64,000 nt of DNA from Variovorax sp. HW608 (GTDB taxonomy: Bacteria > Pseudomonadota > Gammaproteobacteria > Burkholderiales > Burkholderiaceae_C). Below are positions 17,375-25,624 of the stretch, in pieces. How positions within the stretch are numbered: the first letter of the stretch is position 1; each line of letters begins with the position of its first letter. The stretch lies in NCBI RefSeq assembly GCF_900090195.1, contig NZ_LT607803.1:434001-498000 (forward strand), in the 5' to 3' direction. Both the position numbers and the translations under genes were made by a program. The notes beneath the pieces are model-generated. The model did not search any database, had not been told where the DNA came from, and saw only the letters and a list, made by a program, of their open reading frames with translations.

Positions 17375-18301
17375 ATGGAAGTCGAAAGCAGATGGGTCCA
17401 CTACGCCGACTTCTGCCGAGCGTCTCCGTATGCGGTATTCCCGCAGGAGCACCGCTACTCGGAAGGCCGCTTGGCGTTTCACATGATGACGATCGATCAG
17501 GCAGATCATGACTTCGTGGATCCAAGCGTTCCCGAAACGGTCATCGCCTTGCCTATCGAGGTCGCTTCGGGAAGTACGTGGAGCTGGGACATGGGCAAGG
17601 GATGGCACCGGGAGTCGGCAAGGCCTGGCAGGATGCTCGCCCTGCCAGAAGAGACCGAAAGCCGCTGGGAGGTGAAGGGCAAGCGCAAGCTTCTGCTCCT
17701 GGCCGTGCCCAGGCGGACCGTTCAGCGCATTCTGAGCGCAGATTCGGCGACGAACGTTGAGGAGGCCTTTCGCCCACTGTCGCTCGAGTCCTGGGAGGAT
17801 CCGCTGGCACAGGGCCTGATGCTTCGAATTTGGGAGGCGCTGGCGGGGAGCCATCGGATCGATCAGCTTCTGGTTGATGGCGCCTTGATGACGATCATCG
17901 CTCATCTGGTGCAGCGAGCCGGCGGCGCCCAACCGGCAGAAAGGTCGGTGGCGTTGCCATCGTGGCGACTCAAGCGAGTGTGCGAGTACGTCGATGCGCA
18001 CCTGAGCGAGGATCTGGATGTCGAGACCCTTGCCGAACTCGCGGGCCTGAGCGTCAGACATTTCTCACGGGCCTTCACCAGGCAGCTTGGTCAGACGCCT
18101 CATCGCTGGCTGATGTCTCGACGTACCGAGCGAGCACTCGAGTTGCTGGCGGACGAGCACATGAGCCTGGCCCACGTGGCTGACAGTTGCGGCTTCGCAA
18201 ATCAGAGCCACCTGACCAAGGTTCTCAAGCAGGAAACCGGATATACGCCCAAGCGCTTGCGCCATCTGCCTCCAGAGCGTTCAGGCGCGGTTTCGCACTA
18301 G
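17375..18301 (+). CDS. AraC-family transcriptional regulator
   Basis: 308-residue regulator with an N-terminal effector domain of about 200 residues and two C-terminal helix-turn-helix motifs (LDVETLAELAGLSVRHFSRA and HVADSCGFANQSHLTKVLKQ). The ATG at 17375 has AAGGAG 10 bp upstream. Last gene of the M81/transporter cluster, so probably its activator. It is strongly similar over its full length to the AraC at 37001-37927, which sits behind the decayed copy of the same cluster. Its stop codon overlaps the beginning of an aldehyde dehydrogenase 3' fragment, so a recombination joint lies exactly here. Confidence 0.93.
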   Translation: MEVESRWVHYADFCRASPYAVFPQEHRYSEGRLAFHMMTIDQADHDFVDPSVPETVIALPIEVASGSTWSWDMGKGWHRESARPGRMLALPEETESRWEVKGKRKLLLLAVPRRTVQRILSADSATNVEEAFRPLSLESWEDPLAQGLMLRIWEALAGSHRIDQLLVDGALMTIIAHLVQRAGGAQPAERSVALPSWRLKRVCEYVDAHLSEDLDVETLAELAGLSVRHFSRAFTRQLGQTPHRWLMSRRTERALELLADEHMSLAHVADSCGFANQSHLTKVLKQETGYTPKRLRHLPPERSGAVSH

Positions 18302-18393
18302 GCGGTCTGGGCAATAGCGGGTACGGCTACGAGGGTGGCACCGAAGGCATCTTGGCATTCATGCAACTGAGGCTTGTCTCTCAAACGGCGTGA
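18298..18393 (+). pseudogene. Aldehyde dehydrogenase 3'-end fragment
   Basis: The last 31 codons of an aldehyde dehydrogenase, including GGLGNSGYGYEGGT and its own TGA. They are nearly identical at protein level to the C-terminus of the intact gene at 46416-47852 (GGLGNSGYGYEGGT, then MQLRLVSQ). Nothing of the rest of the gene is present: the fragment is joined directly to the AraC 3' end. Confidence 0.85.
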
Positions 18394-18686
18394 CGGCTTA
18401 GACTAGTCCGGCTTCAGAGTTCTGCGCGCGAGATCGCGACTGCTGGTCAGTAGATCGAGATCAGTGACAAGCCAGCCTGCACCCACTTCAGGATGCGATT
18501 GTTTTGCTCCTTCGAAGCAGTCGCCGTGCCTCGAGAAGTCGGGCTGGCGTGGCCATCGCACTGCGCTTATCGGCCGCTCCTGAGAGCCGCGGCGCAAGAG
18601 CGCGGATCACCTGGACGGCTGTTAGAGTGCCGTGCTGTCTCACCCGCGCTTTTCGACCGTAGGTCGGGCGCGGGGGGCGAACTCGG
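18394..18686. other. Gap without recognised gene
   Basis: Between the dehydrogenase fragment and the minus-strand M24-like gene. I see no gene, terminator or repeat here. Confidence 0.4.
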
Positions 18687-19901
18687 TCAGCTCTTGACGA
18701 AGAGCTTGCGTGGGACGTGACTTAGACACTCCACGCCATCGTCCGTGATCAGGATGCTTTCTGTGATTTCCAGCCCCCAGTCATCGAACCACAGTCCGGG
18801 CATGAAGTGGAAGGACATGCCGGACTCAAGGACCGTGAGGTCCCCGACTCGCAGACTCATAGTTCGCTCGCCCCAGTCGGGCGGGTAGCTCATCCCGATC
18901 GGGTACCCAACACGCCCACCCTTCTTGATGCCATGCTTGCGCATGGAGGCGAAGAAGGCTTCAGCGATGTCTTGACAGCAGTTTCCGGGTTTGGCCATCA
19001 ACAAGCCTGCCTCAATTCCTTCAATAACGGCCTGTTCCGCGTGCAGGAACTTGGCAGGTGGCTCACCTAGATAGACAGTCCTGGACACCGGACAGTGATA
19101 GCGGCGGTACACGCCAGCAACCTCAAAGAACGTGCCAGCGCCCAGTTGGAACGTCGAGTCATCCCAAGTTAGGTGTGGCGTCGCAGCTTCGATGCCAGTC
19201 GGCACGATGGGCACGATTGACGGGTAGTCCCCGCCGAAGGTATCCACCCCACGGATAGCCGTTGCATAGATGTTGGCCACGAGCTCGTTCTTTCGCAGGC
19301 CCGGACGGATTTCATCGACGATCTGCTCATAAATCTTTTCGAGAATGCGGCCACCTATGCGCATGTACTCGATTTCGCGCTTCGACTTGACAGCGCGCTG
19401 CCAGTTGACAAGATTCGTGGCATCGATCCAAGTGCTTGTCGGGAGTAGCTTCTGCATCGTGTGCAGCGTCGCAGCGGTGAAATAGAAGCTGTCCATCTCT
19501 ACCCCAACCGCGAGGCCTTCCCAACCACGAGCCATGATGACCTCTCGGGAAAAGTGCTCCATGGGGTGCAGGTCGCGCTGGACGTACTCCTCAGGGTATC
19601 CCGTGACGCAATCGTCGTCCATGAAGACGGTAGCTCGCGCGCCGTTCATGTCCGATCCACGTCCGTACCAAATGGGATCGCCACGCAACGGAACGGCTAC
19701 GAACTGGTGGTTGTAGAACGAGTAGCCGTCGTAGCCACATACCCACGCAATGTTCGAAGGATCGGCAACGAGCAGAAGCTCGATGCCCTTGGCCAACATC
19801 GCGGAGCGCACCTTCTCGACGCGTGCAACGTACTCCTCGCGATCGAAATACGAACGCAGCTTCGGAAAAGAGTTCAGCTTTGACGATTGAATCATCTTCA
19901 T
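18687..19901 (-). CDS. M24 pita-bread-fold hydrolase, creatinase/ectoine-hydrolase (DoeA)-like
   Basis: 404-residue protein with the N-terminal creatinase domain and C-terminal pita-bread domain of the M24 family. The usual metal-binding Asp positions of aminopeptidases are replaced in the segment FFEVAGVYRRYHCPVSRTVY. This matches the non-metallo creatinase and ectoine hydrolase (DoeA) branch, which opens C-N bonds of small cyclic or amidino compounds. It would act in the cytoplasm; no signal peptide is seen. It is divergent from the LysR gene at 20379 with 477 bp between. No other ectoine genes are visible, so DoeA itself is not assured. Confidence 0.85.
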   Translation of the reverse strand: MKMIQSSKLNSFPKLRSYFDREEYVARVEKVRSAMLAKGIELLLVADPSNIAWVCGYDGYSFYNHQFVAVPLRGDPIWYGRGSDMNGARATVFMDDDCVTGYPEEYVQRDLHPMEHFSREVIMARGWEGLAVGVEMDSFYFTAATLHTMQKLLPTSTWIDATNLVNWQRAVKSKREIEYMRIGGRILEKIYEQIVDEIRPGLRKNELVANIYATAIRGVDTFGGDYPSIVPIVPTGIEAATPHLTWDDSTFQLGAGTFFEVAGVYRRYHCPVSRTVYLGEPPAKFLHAEQAVIEGIEAGLLMAKPGNCCQDIAEAFFASMRKHGIKKGGRVGYPIGMSYPPDWGERTMSLRVGDLTVLESGMSFHFMPGLWFDDWGLEITESILITDDGVECLSHVPRKLFVKS

Positions 19902-20378
19902 CGTTACCTAGATTGTGGTCTGTGCGCGTACAACGTGACGCATCCCTCGGCTGATTGTGCTTGCAAAGACATGTTCGATCTTGTCTGCGTCTGCCATCCT
20001 TGTCTGTTCGTGCCGTGACGCGTGGAGTCGATTGGTGGCCGCCTAGAAAATGTACACCTGCCGTGGTGCTCGATTGCCGTTTGAGGCGTGTTTGTCACCC
20101 AGCGATGGTTGAATAGCGGCTGCAGCAGATCGATGGGCACGATGGCGACGCAGTCACCAACGCACTGAGCGCTGAGCGTCGGCCATAGAGTCCAGCTACA
20201 TTGGCTAGCGCGCTCCATAGCTGAAATCGACGCGAGACGTCCTGAGGCTGTAGACATTGCAAAGCAGAGGAGCGATATTCGTCATCCTTGAGAGCCTTGC
20301 AGGTTCCCGCTTCGTCTAACGAGCCCCCTGGCCGCGTTCGGCCGAATCGATTCCACATTGTTTGCCATCCGTTGTCTC
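19902..20378. other. Divergent intergenic region
   Basis: 477 bp between the M24-like gene (-) and LysR (+). No gene or clear palindrome is seen; promoters for both genes must lie here. Confidence 0.5.
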
Positions 20379-21311
20379 ATGGATCTTCGTCAGCTTCGCT
20401 ATTTCATTGCAATCGTCGACTGCGGAAGTCTCTCCAAGGCTGCCGAACGACTCCACATCGCCCAGCCTTCGTTGAGCCAGCAGATCGCCGCCATGGAAAG
20501 CGAGCTCAGCGTGCCGATCTTGCTTCGAAGTTCGCAAGGGGTCGCCGCGACACAGGCCGGCATGACGCTGTATCGGCACGCCCGCCAGGTGCTGAGGCAA
20601 CTTGAGCAACTGCGCGTTGAAGTAGGGCAGGCGGGAGAGGGCGAGGTTGGGACGGTGACAATCGGCTTGCCGACCAGCGTGGCAGCGATAGTCGCGGTAC
20701 CGCTCTATCGGGCTGTCAGGCTGCAGCATCCTGGAATCCGCCTGAACATCATCGAGAGCATGAGTGGAAACCTGATGGATCTGCTCGCGAGCCAGCGTTT
20801 AGACCTTGCGGTGCTGTTCCGCGAGGTGGAGTCGCGTGGCGTGGCGGTGTTGCCACTGCTGCGCGATTCGCTTGCGATTTACGGTGTGGAGTCAATGTTG
20901 ACGCGTGCGGGAAAGCGCTTGAACCGAATTCATGATCTAGATGGGGTTCCGCTCGTCCTGCCCGGTCCCTCGAACGGACTGCGCATTCACGTTGAGAAGC
21001 TTTTCGCTCGCTCGGGGACGCATTTGAATGTGGTTGCCGATATCGACGCCTTGCCGACTCTCATTGCCATCGTGGCTGAGGGCGCTGCATGCACCGTCTT
21101 GTCGGAAGCGCTTGGACCAATGTGCGGGCCCGCCATTGCCACCGGTATCCGACTTGAGGATAGCGGTGCAGACCGTCCCGTATCTCTGTGTTGGTCGACG
21201 GCTAGCGCTCCAAACTCGGCCGTTGACGCCGTGCGACGGATTGTCGCTGCCGTTTGTGCGCAAGCTGTTGACGACGGATCGTGGGCAGGAGCACATAGGC
21301 TCGACCTATGA
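20379..21311 (+). CDS. LysR-family transcriptional regulator
   Basis: 310-residue LTTR starting MDLRQLRYFIAIVDCGSLS, with the recognition helix in AQPSLSQQIAAMESEL and an effector domain from about residue 90. It resembles the Nac/Cbl-like subgroup. The ATG at 20379 is chosen over an upstream in-frame ATG at 20358 because homologues start with MDLRQL. It lies between the divergent M24-like gene and the CoA-transferase/CitE pair; two inverted repeats just before the CoA-transferase gene are candidate binding sites. Confidence 0.9.
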   Translation: MDLRQLRYFIAIVDCGSLSKAAERLHIAQPSLSQQIAAMESELSVPILLRSSQGVAATQAGMTLYRHARQVLRQLEQLRVEVGQAGEGEVGTVTIGLPTSVAAIVAVPLYRAVRLQHPGIRLNIIESMSGNLMDLLASQRLDLAVLFREVESRGVAVLPLLRDSLAIYGVESMLTRAGKRLNRIHDLDGVPLVLPGPSNGLRIHVEKLFARSGTHLNVVADIDALPTLIAIVAEGAACTVLSEALGPMCGPAIATGIRLEDSGADRPVSLCWSTASAPNSAVDAVRRIVAAVCAQAVDDGSWAGAHRLDL

Positions 21312-21480
21312 CCGGTAGCGGAAAGGAGTATTTCCGCGCGCCCGCAGCTGCTGATATGTTCTCGTGGCGCCGATCAGCTCTCCGGCGGCGGAATGAGACG
21401 GATGACAGGCAAATCGCCGCCAGGCACGCTGCTGGAACGGCGTCAGATCTTGGCGAATGCTGAGGCCTGTGTAGTTCGAT

Positions 21481-21519
21481 TGTGGAGACCTCCACATCAA
21501 TCCAGAGTGGACTTTCCAC
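21481..21519. promoter_or_regulatory. Two adjacent inverted repeats before CoA-transferase gene
   Basis: TGTGGAG-AC-CTCCACA at 21481-21496 (perfect 7-bp arms) is followed 10 bp later by GTGGA-CTT-TCCAC at 21507-21519. Both share the GTGGA half site and end 27 bp before the CoA-transferase ATG. Likely operators for the upstream LysR. Confidence 0.55.
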
Positions 21520-21546
21520 CTTGAGCGCCAAGAGGAATCAAAGAAC

Positions 21547-22725
21547 ATGTCGTATCCCCTCGATGACATTCTCGTCGTATCCATCGAACAGGCCATCGCG
21601 GCTCCGCTTGCCAGTCGTCACCTGGCTGACTGGGGAGCGCGCGTCATCAAGATTGAACGCCCGGGCACTGGCGACTTCGCACGACACTACGACAAGGTGA
21701 TGGACGGTGTTTCAAGTCAGTTTGTCTGGGTCAATCGTTCGAAGGAGAGTCTGTCGATGGACATCAAGGGGGCCGAGGGGTCCACGGCCCTGATGGCACT
21801 CATTGAACGAGCCGACGTGTTCATCCAGAACTTGGCCCCAGGCGCGGCCAAGCGGCAAGGCTTGGACGCCAAGTCGCTGGTAGAACGTTTTCCGAGGCTG
21901 ATTGCCTGCGACATCTCCGGGTACGGCTCCAGCGGGCCTTATAGCAACAAGAAGGCCTACGACTTGCTCGTCCAATGCGAGAGCGGATTCTTGTCGATCA
22001 ACGGCACGCCGGAATCTCCATCGAAGAGTGGCCTCTCGATTGTCGACATCGCCACTGGCATGTACGCGTTGAACGGGATCCTCACGGCCCTGCATCACCG
22101 GGATCGAACAGGTAAAGGAATTGCGCTCGAGGTGTCACTATTTGACGCGATGGCCGAATGGATGAGCTATCCGGCCTATTACACGCGTGCTACAAAGCTT
22201 GCGATGCCTCGGACGGGTGCGCGACATGCCACGATCGCGCCCTATGGGCCTTTCTCGGTCGGCGACGGACAGACCGTGTTCTTCGGGATCCAGAACGAAC
22301 GCGAATGGAGGAGCTTCTGCGACGTGGTGATGGGCGACGCGGCGCTCGCGCGCGATCCGCGCTTCTTGAGCAACCCGCTTCGTCTACAGAACCTGGAGGC
22401 GCTGGAAGCGGCGATCACCAACCGGTTCTCAAAACTTACCTGCGACGCCGTGATCGAAAAGTTGGAGCTCGCTTCAATTGCAAACGGCCGCATGAATGAC
22501 GTCGACGGACTGCTCACGCACCCGCAGATTCTTGAGCGCCAGCGCTATAGGGCAGTAGATACCGAAAGTGGGGAACACGACGTGGTCCTGCCGCCTGTGA
22601 TATTCGATGGCCTGGATCCCGTGATGAAGCGAGTTCCTGCCATCGGCGAGCACACGGAGGCCATCCTGGCCGAAATCGACCAGTGGAAAAAGTCCGCTCC
22701 CAGCGGCAGGGGTGCGCAAGCATGA
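21547..22725 (+). CDS. Class III (CaiB/BaiF) CoA-transferase
   Basis: 392-residue family III CoA-transferase, which moves CoA from a donor such as succinyl-CoA to a carboxylic acid. The catalytic aspartate is Asp167 in SIVDIATGMY; GYGSSGPYSNKKAYD and the N-terminal VIKIERPGTGDFAR are further family marks. It is directly coupled (ATGA overlap) to a CitE-like lyase, the arrangement seen in mesaconate, itaconate and citramalate degradation. It closely resembles the CoA-transferase at 52776-53957, which is also followed by a CitE gene, so the pair is duplicated in the window. Confidence 0.92.
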   Translation: MSYPLDDILVVSIEQAIAAPLASRHLADWGARVIKIERPGTGDFARHYDKVMDGVSSQFVWVNRSKESLSMDIKGAEGSTALMALIERADVFIQNLAPGAAKRQGLDAKSLVERFPRLIACDISGYGSSGPYSNKKAYDLLVQCESGFLSINGTPESPSKSGLSIVDIATGMYALNGILTALHHRDRTGKGIALEVSLFDAMAEWMSYPAYYTRATKLAMPRTGARHATIAPYGPFSVGDGQTVFFGIQNEREWRSFCDVVMGDAALARDPRFLSNPLRLQNLEALEAAITNRFSKLTCDAVIEKLELASIANGRMNDVDGLLTHPQILERQRYRAVDTESGEHDVVLPPVIFDGLDPVMKRVPAIGEHTEAILAEIDQWKKSAPSGRGAQA

Positions 22726-23681
22726 ACTCCGGCATGCAACCTCGCACCTCCGGTCGTCCCAGTCGCACAGTCCTAGCGGTACCGGGTCACCGACTCAAAA
22801 TGCTTTCCTCTGCAGCGGCGAGCGCCACCGATGGTGTGTTCATTGATCTTGAGGACGCAGTGCCGCCCGCCGAGAAAGCGGAGGCTTTGCAAACCGCTAT
22901 TCGCGCACTGAACGAATTGGACTGGGGATCGAAAATCGTCGCCGTCCGTGTCAACTCGACGTCCGAAGGTGTCATCAGCGAGGAGATCTGCGAACTCGCT
23001 TCGATGCGGAGGCTCGATAGCATCCTTATCCCCAAGGTCGAATCGGTCGATGTGATCCGGCAGACCGAATTGCTGCTTGAGAAGGCGGGCAGAGAAGGCG
23101 CTACGGTGGACGTTGAGGCGCTGATCGAGACCGCTACAGGACTCGTAAACGTCGATACGATTGCCGCTGCGGGAGGGCGCCTCAGTGCTCTCCACTTTGG
23201 TGTTGGAGACTTCTCGGCCTCAATTGGTGCGCGGAACATTGACATTGGCGGTACTCACGCAGGATACGCTGTGACTCGTCGCGATGACGTAGGCAATTAC
23301 ACGTCCCATCCGATTGATCTTTGGTCGTATCCGATGATGCGGATTCTCGTAGCTGCGCGAGCCAATGGTCTTCGTGCCATCGACGGCCCTTGTGGAGCGT
23401 TCAGGGATGCAGTGCTGTCACGCTCTTTCGCCCTCAAGGCTGCAGCGATGGGCTTTGACGGCAAGCAGGTGATCCATCCTGACCAGATTGAACCTACGAA
23501 GGTCGCTTTCAGCCCCACTGTCGAGGAAATCAATAGGGCGGAAAAGACTCTTGCTGCCATGCGTGACGCAGAGTCGTCAGGACTGGCTGCCGTCTCGGTT
23601 GAGGGACGCATGGTGGACTACGCCAACGTGAGGATGGCGAACCGTGTGCTGCTAATGGCAGGAAAGCATAGACTTGCCTAA
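22722..23681 (+). CDS. CitE-like HpcH/HpaI aldolase (malyl/citramalyl-CoA lyase-type)
   Basis: 319-residue acyl-CoA lyase. Motifs: VLAVPGHR at the start, FIDLEDAVPP, VRVNST, ALIETATGL, FGVGDFSASIG and VIHPDQI near the C-terminus. The FGVGDFSAS and GCAF-like regions recall beta-methylmalyl/malyl-CoA lyases more than the CitE at 4055. The ATG at 22722 overlaps the CoA-transferase stop by 4 bp; a frame start at 22683 is inside that gene and unsupported. It probably splits the CoA ester made by the partner enzyme into acetyl-CoA or propionyl-CoA and a 2-keto acid. Confidence 0.9.
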   Translation: MNSGMQPRTSGRPSRTVLAVPGHRLKMLSSAAASATDGVFIDLEDAVPPAEKAEALQTAIRALNELDWGSKIVAVRVNSTSEGVISEEICELASMRRLDSILIPKVESVDVIRQTELLLEKAGREGATVDVEALIETATGLVNVDTIAAAGGRLSALHFGVGDFSASIGARNIDIGGTHAGYAVTRRDDVGNYTSHPIDLWSYPMMRILVAARANGLRAIDGPCGAFRDAVLSRSFALKAAAMGFDGKQVIHPDQIEPTKVAFSPTVEEINRAEKTLAAMRDAESSGLAAVSVEGRMVDYANVRMANRVLLMAGKHRLA

Positions 23682-24100
23682 TTCTGTCTGCCGCACTGAT
23701 CTAATCCTTCGTCCAACTACTGCTCGCTGATTCGAGCCTTTGCGCAACAACTCAATTCTTGGCATCTGATGGACGGCGCAACGGAGCTTTAACAACGGAT
23801 GGAGGGACGCGTCGTCGACGTTCGAAGTGATTCACTGCATGCTTGTCCCGCGTGAGGAACATCGCTAGCGTGGACAAGGACCGCGCCCAACCACGCCAAC
23901 AGCAAACTGATTGGTCCAAGCTCGGCCAGCTCACGCTGTGAGCGAGTGGTGGGCGAGGATGCAGGCATAGCCCAGGAGGTGTCTCGATCTAACTGGGACA
24001 TTTCACTGCAGCTCTGACAAACGGACATCACGAGCAGCTGATGTCTGGATTGTCGTGCATCACGAGGCCGAGCTGGCCGCAGTCCGGTGGGCAAGGTCGT
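23682..24100. other. Non-coding gap
   Basis: 419 bp between converging genes. A minus-strand frame (23789-24094) has a short hydrophobic run, but there are no recognisable domains or start signal. I see no terminator hairpin with a T-run. Confidence 0.4.
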
Positions 24101-25291
24101 CTATGCGAGATGGCGATGCAGGCACGCACCCATCAGACCAATGCCTTTCTCGATGGCTGGACCAGAAGCCACGGAGTAGCTGAGCCGCGCATAGTTCTTC
24201 CTGGGAAGGACCGGGAAGAAGCTTTCGCCCGGTACATAGATCACCTTGGCTTCGGGCAAGAGGTGATCGAGCATGAACGCAGCCGAGTCGAAGCCCTCTG
24301 GAAACTCAAGCCATAGAAACAAGCCACCCTCCGCGCGGTTGATCTTGACCGAGCTGGGAAAGGCCGCTTGCATGCAGCGCACCATCAGGTCACATTTCTG
24401 ACGGTATGCCGCCTGGACCTCTTGGATGTGCGCATCGAAATCGTTGTTTTTCAGGAATGTGGCGACGACCGCCATGTTGATCGTGCTGCATTGAGAGTCC
24501 GCCGCGAGCTTGAGCATGCCAAGCTTGTCGACCAGACCACTTGATGCGACAGCCCATCCCAGCCGCAGGCCGGGCGCCAATGTCTTGGAGAACGATCCGA
24601 GATAGACGACTTTCTCGTTCTCGTCAAAGCTCTTGATCGTCGGCAGCTTGTTTCCGTGGAAGCGCACATCCCGATATGGAGCATCTTCGAGAACAAGGAA
24701 ATTGTATTTGTGAGCCAGAGCGGCCAGTCGACGGCGCCGATCAACGCTCATGACTGCGCCGGTCGGATTCTGGAAGTCGGGCACCGTGTAGAGGAACTTG
24801 AATCTGACGTCGGCCCTAAGGCGCTCCTCGAGGGCGTCGATGTTCATGCCCTGATCGTCGATCTCGATGGCGAGGTATCGGGGCTGATACGGATTGAACG
24901 CAATCAGAGCGCCGATGAACGTGGGATCCTCGACGGCGATCAGGTCACCCTGATTGATCAGGAGCTTCCCAAACAAGTCCAGGCCCTGCTGAGCGCCGTT
25001 GAGCATGATGACGTTGTCCGCAGAGCAAGTCACGCCATCGGCCCGCATGCGCTTTGCAATCTCGCCGCGCAGACCTTGCAGCCCGGTCTGTTCCGTGTAC
25101 TGCATTGCAAATCGCCCCTGGTCCGCGATAACCGCGCGGTAAGCCTCGGCCAGTCCCGAAAGAGGAAACAAGCTCGCGTCGGGATAGCCACCACCGAAGG
25201 AAATGACGCCGGGCTGCTGTGCCAGGACGAAGAATTGCCGGATGGCGGAAGGCTTGACCAAGGCCATGCGGTCGGCGAGAAGTTCGTTCAT
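24101..25291 (-). CDS. PLP-dependent aminotransferase, class I/II (2-aminoadipate aminotransferase-like)
   Basis: 396-residue fold-type I aminotransferase. The pyridoxal lysine is in GSFSKTLAPGLRLGW; the segment ISFGGGYPDASLFP near residue 30 and EDAPYRDVRFHG are typical of the broad-specificity LysN/ARO8 group. The ATG at 25291 is supported by homology (MNELLADRM); the frame runs open to 25498 without conserved sequence. It is divergent from the LivK-type receptor gene. It probably transaminates an amino acid imported by a nearby system; specificity cannot be told. Confidence 0.9.
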   Translation of the reverse strand: MNELLADRMALVKPSAIRQFFVLAQQPGVISFGGGYPDASLFPLSGLAEAYRAVIADQGRFAMQYTEQTGLQGLRGEIAKRMRADGVTCSADNVIMLNGAQQGLDLFGKLLINQGDLIAVEDPTFIGALIAFNPYQPRYLAIEIDDQGMNIDALEERLRADVRFKFLYTVPDFQNPTGAVMSVDRRRRLAALAHKYNFLVLEDAPYRDVRFHGNKLPTIKSFDENEKVVYLGSFSKTLAPGLRLGWAVASSGLVDKLGMLKLAADSQCSTINMAVVATFLKNNDFDAHIQEVQAAYRQKCDLMVRCMQAAFPSSVKINRAEGGLFLWLEFPEGFDSAAFMLDHLLPEAKVIYVPGESFFPVLPRKNYARLSYSVASGPAIEKGIGLMGACLHRHLA

Positions 25292-25624
25292 ACGATCAAA
25301 AAGGCGCTGGATCCTTCGGTGAGGGATCAATACCACGGCCCGCGACCGTCGGGGCGGCAGGCCGTGGGGCTTCGATGAAATGTCCAACCATTGTGCTGGC
25401 GCCGCCCCGGGGCTTGTGTTCCTAAAAGGACCTGGTTGCTGATATCGGCCTCGGCTGTTGCCGCCACTACACCTTAAACAGGCGGCCGTCTTGGACAAAA
25501 ACGTCCGTCAATTGAAAGAAGGCTACCCCCGAACGTTCGCAAAATCCAACCATGCCCGCATGGGGCCTATAGCTCCAAGGCAACCTAGTCGTATTCGTCG
25601 ATCAACGCGCTCCAGGAACCTCAT
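25292..25624. other. Divergent promoter region with 28-bp repeated motif
   Basis: 333 bp between the aminotransferase (-) and the receptor (+). It contains, at 25492-25519, a 28-base sequence matching 24 of 28 bases of one at 43177-43204 and partly one at 52183-52210. No gene is seen. Confidence 0.5.
25492..25519 (+). repeat. Dispersed 28-bp motif, copy 1
   Basis: Begins TGGACAAAAA and ends TTGAAAGA with CCGTC between. The copy at 43177 has the same length and ends, and 24 of 28 bases agree. It lies 106 bp upstream of the receptor ATG. Confidence 0.5.

Noticed and set aside
24041..24316. Small plus-strand frame at the aminotransferase 3' end
   Set aside because: It overlaps the aminotransferase antisense and has no homology.
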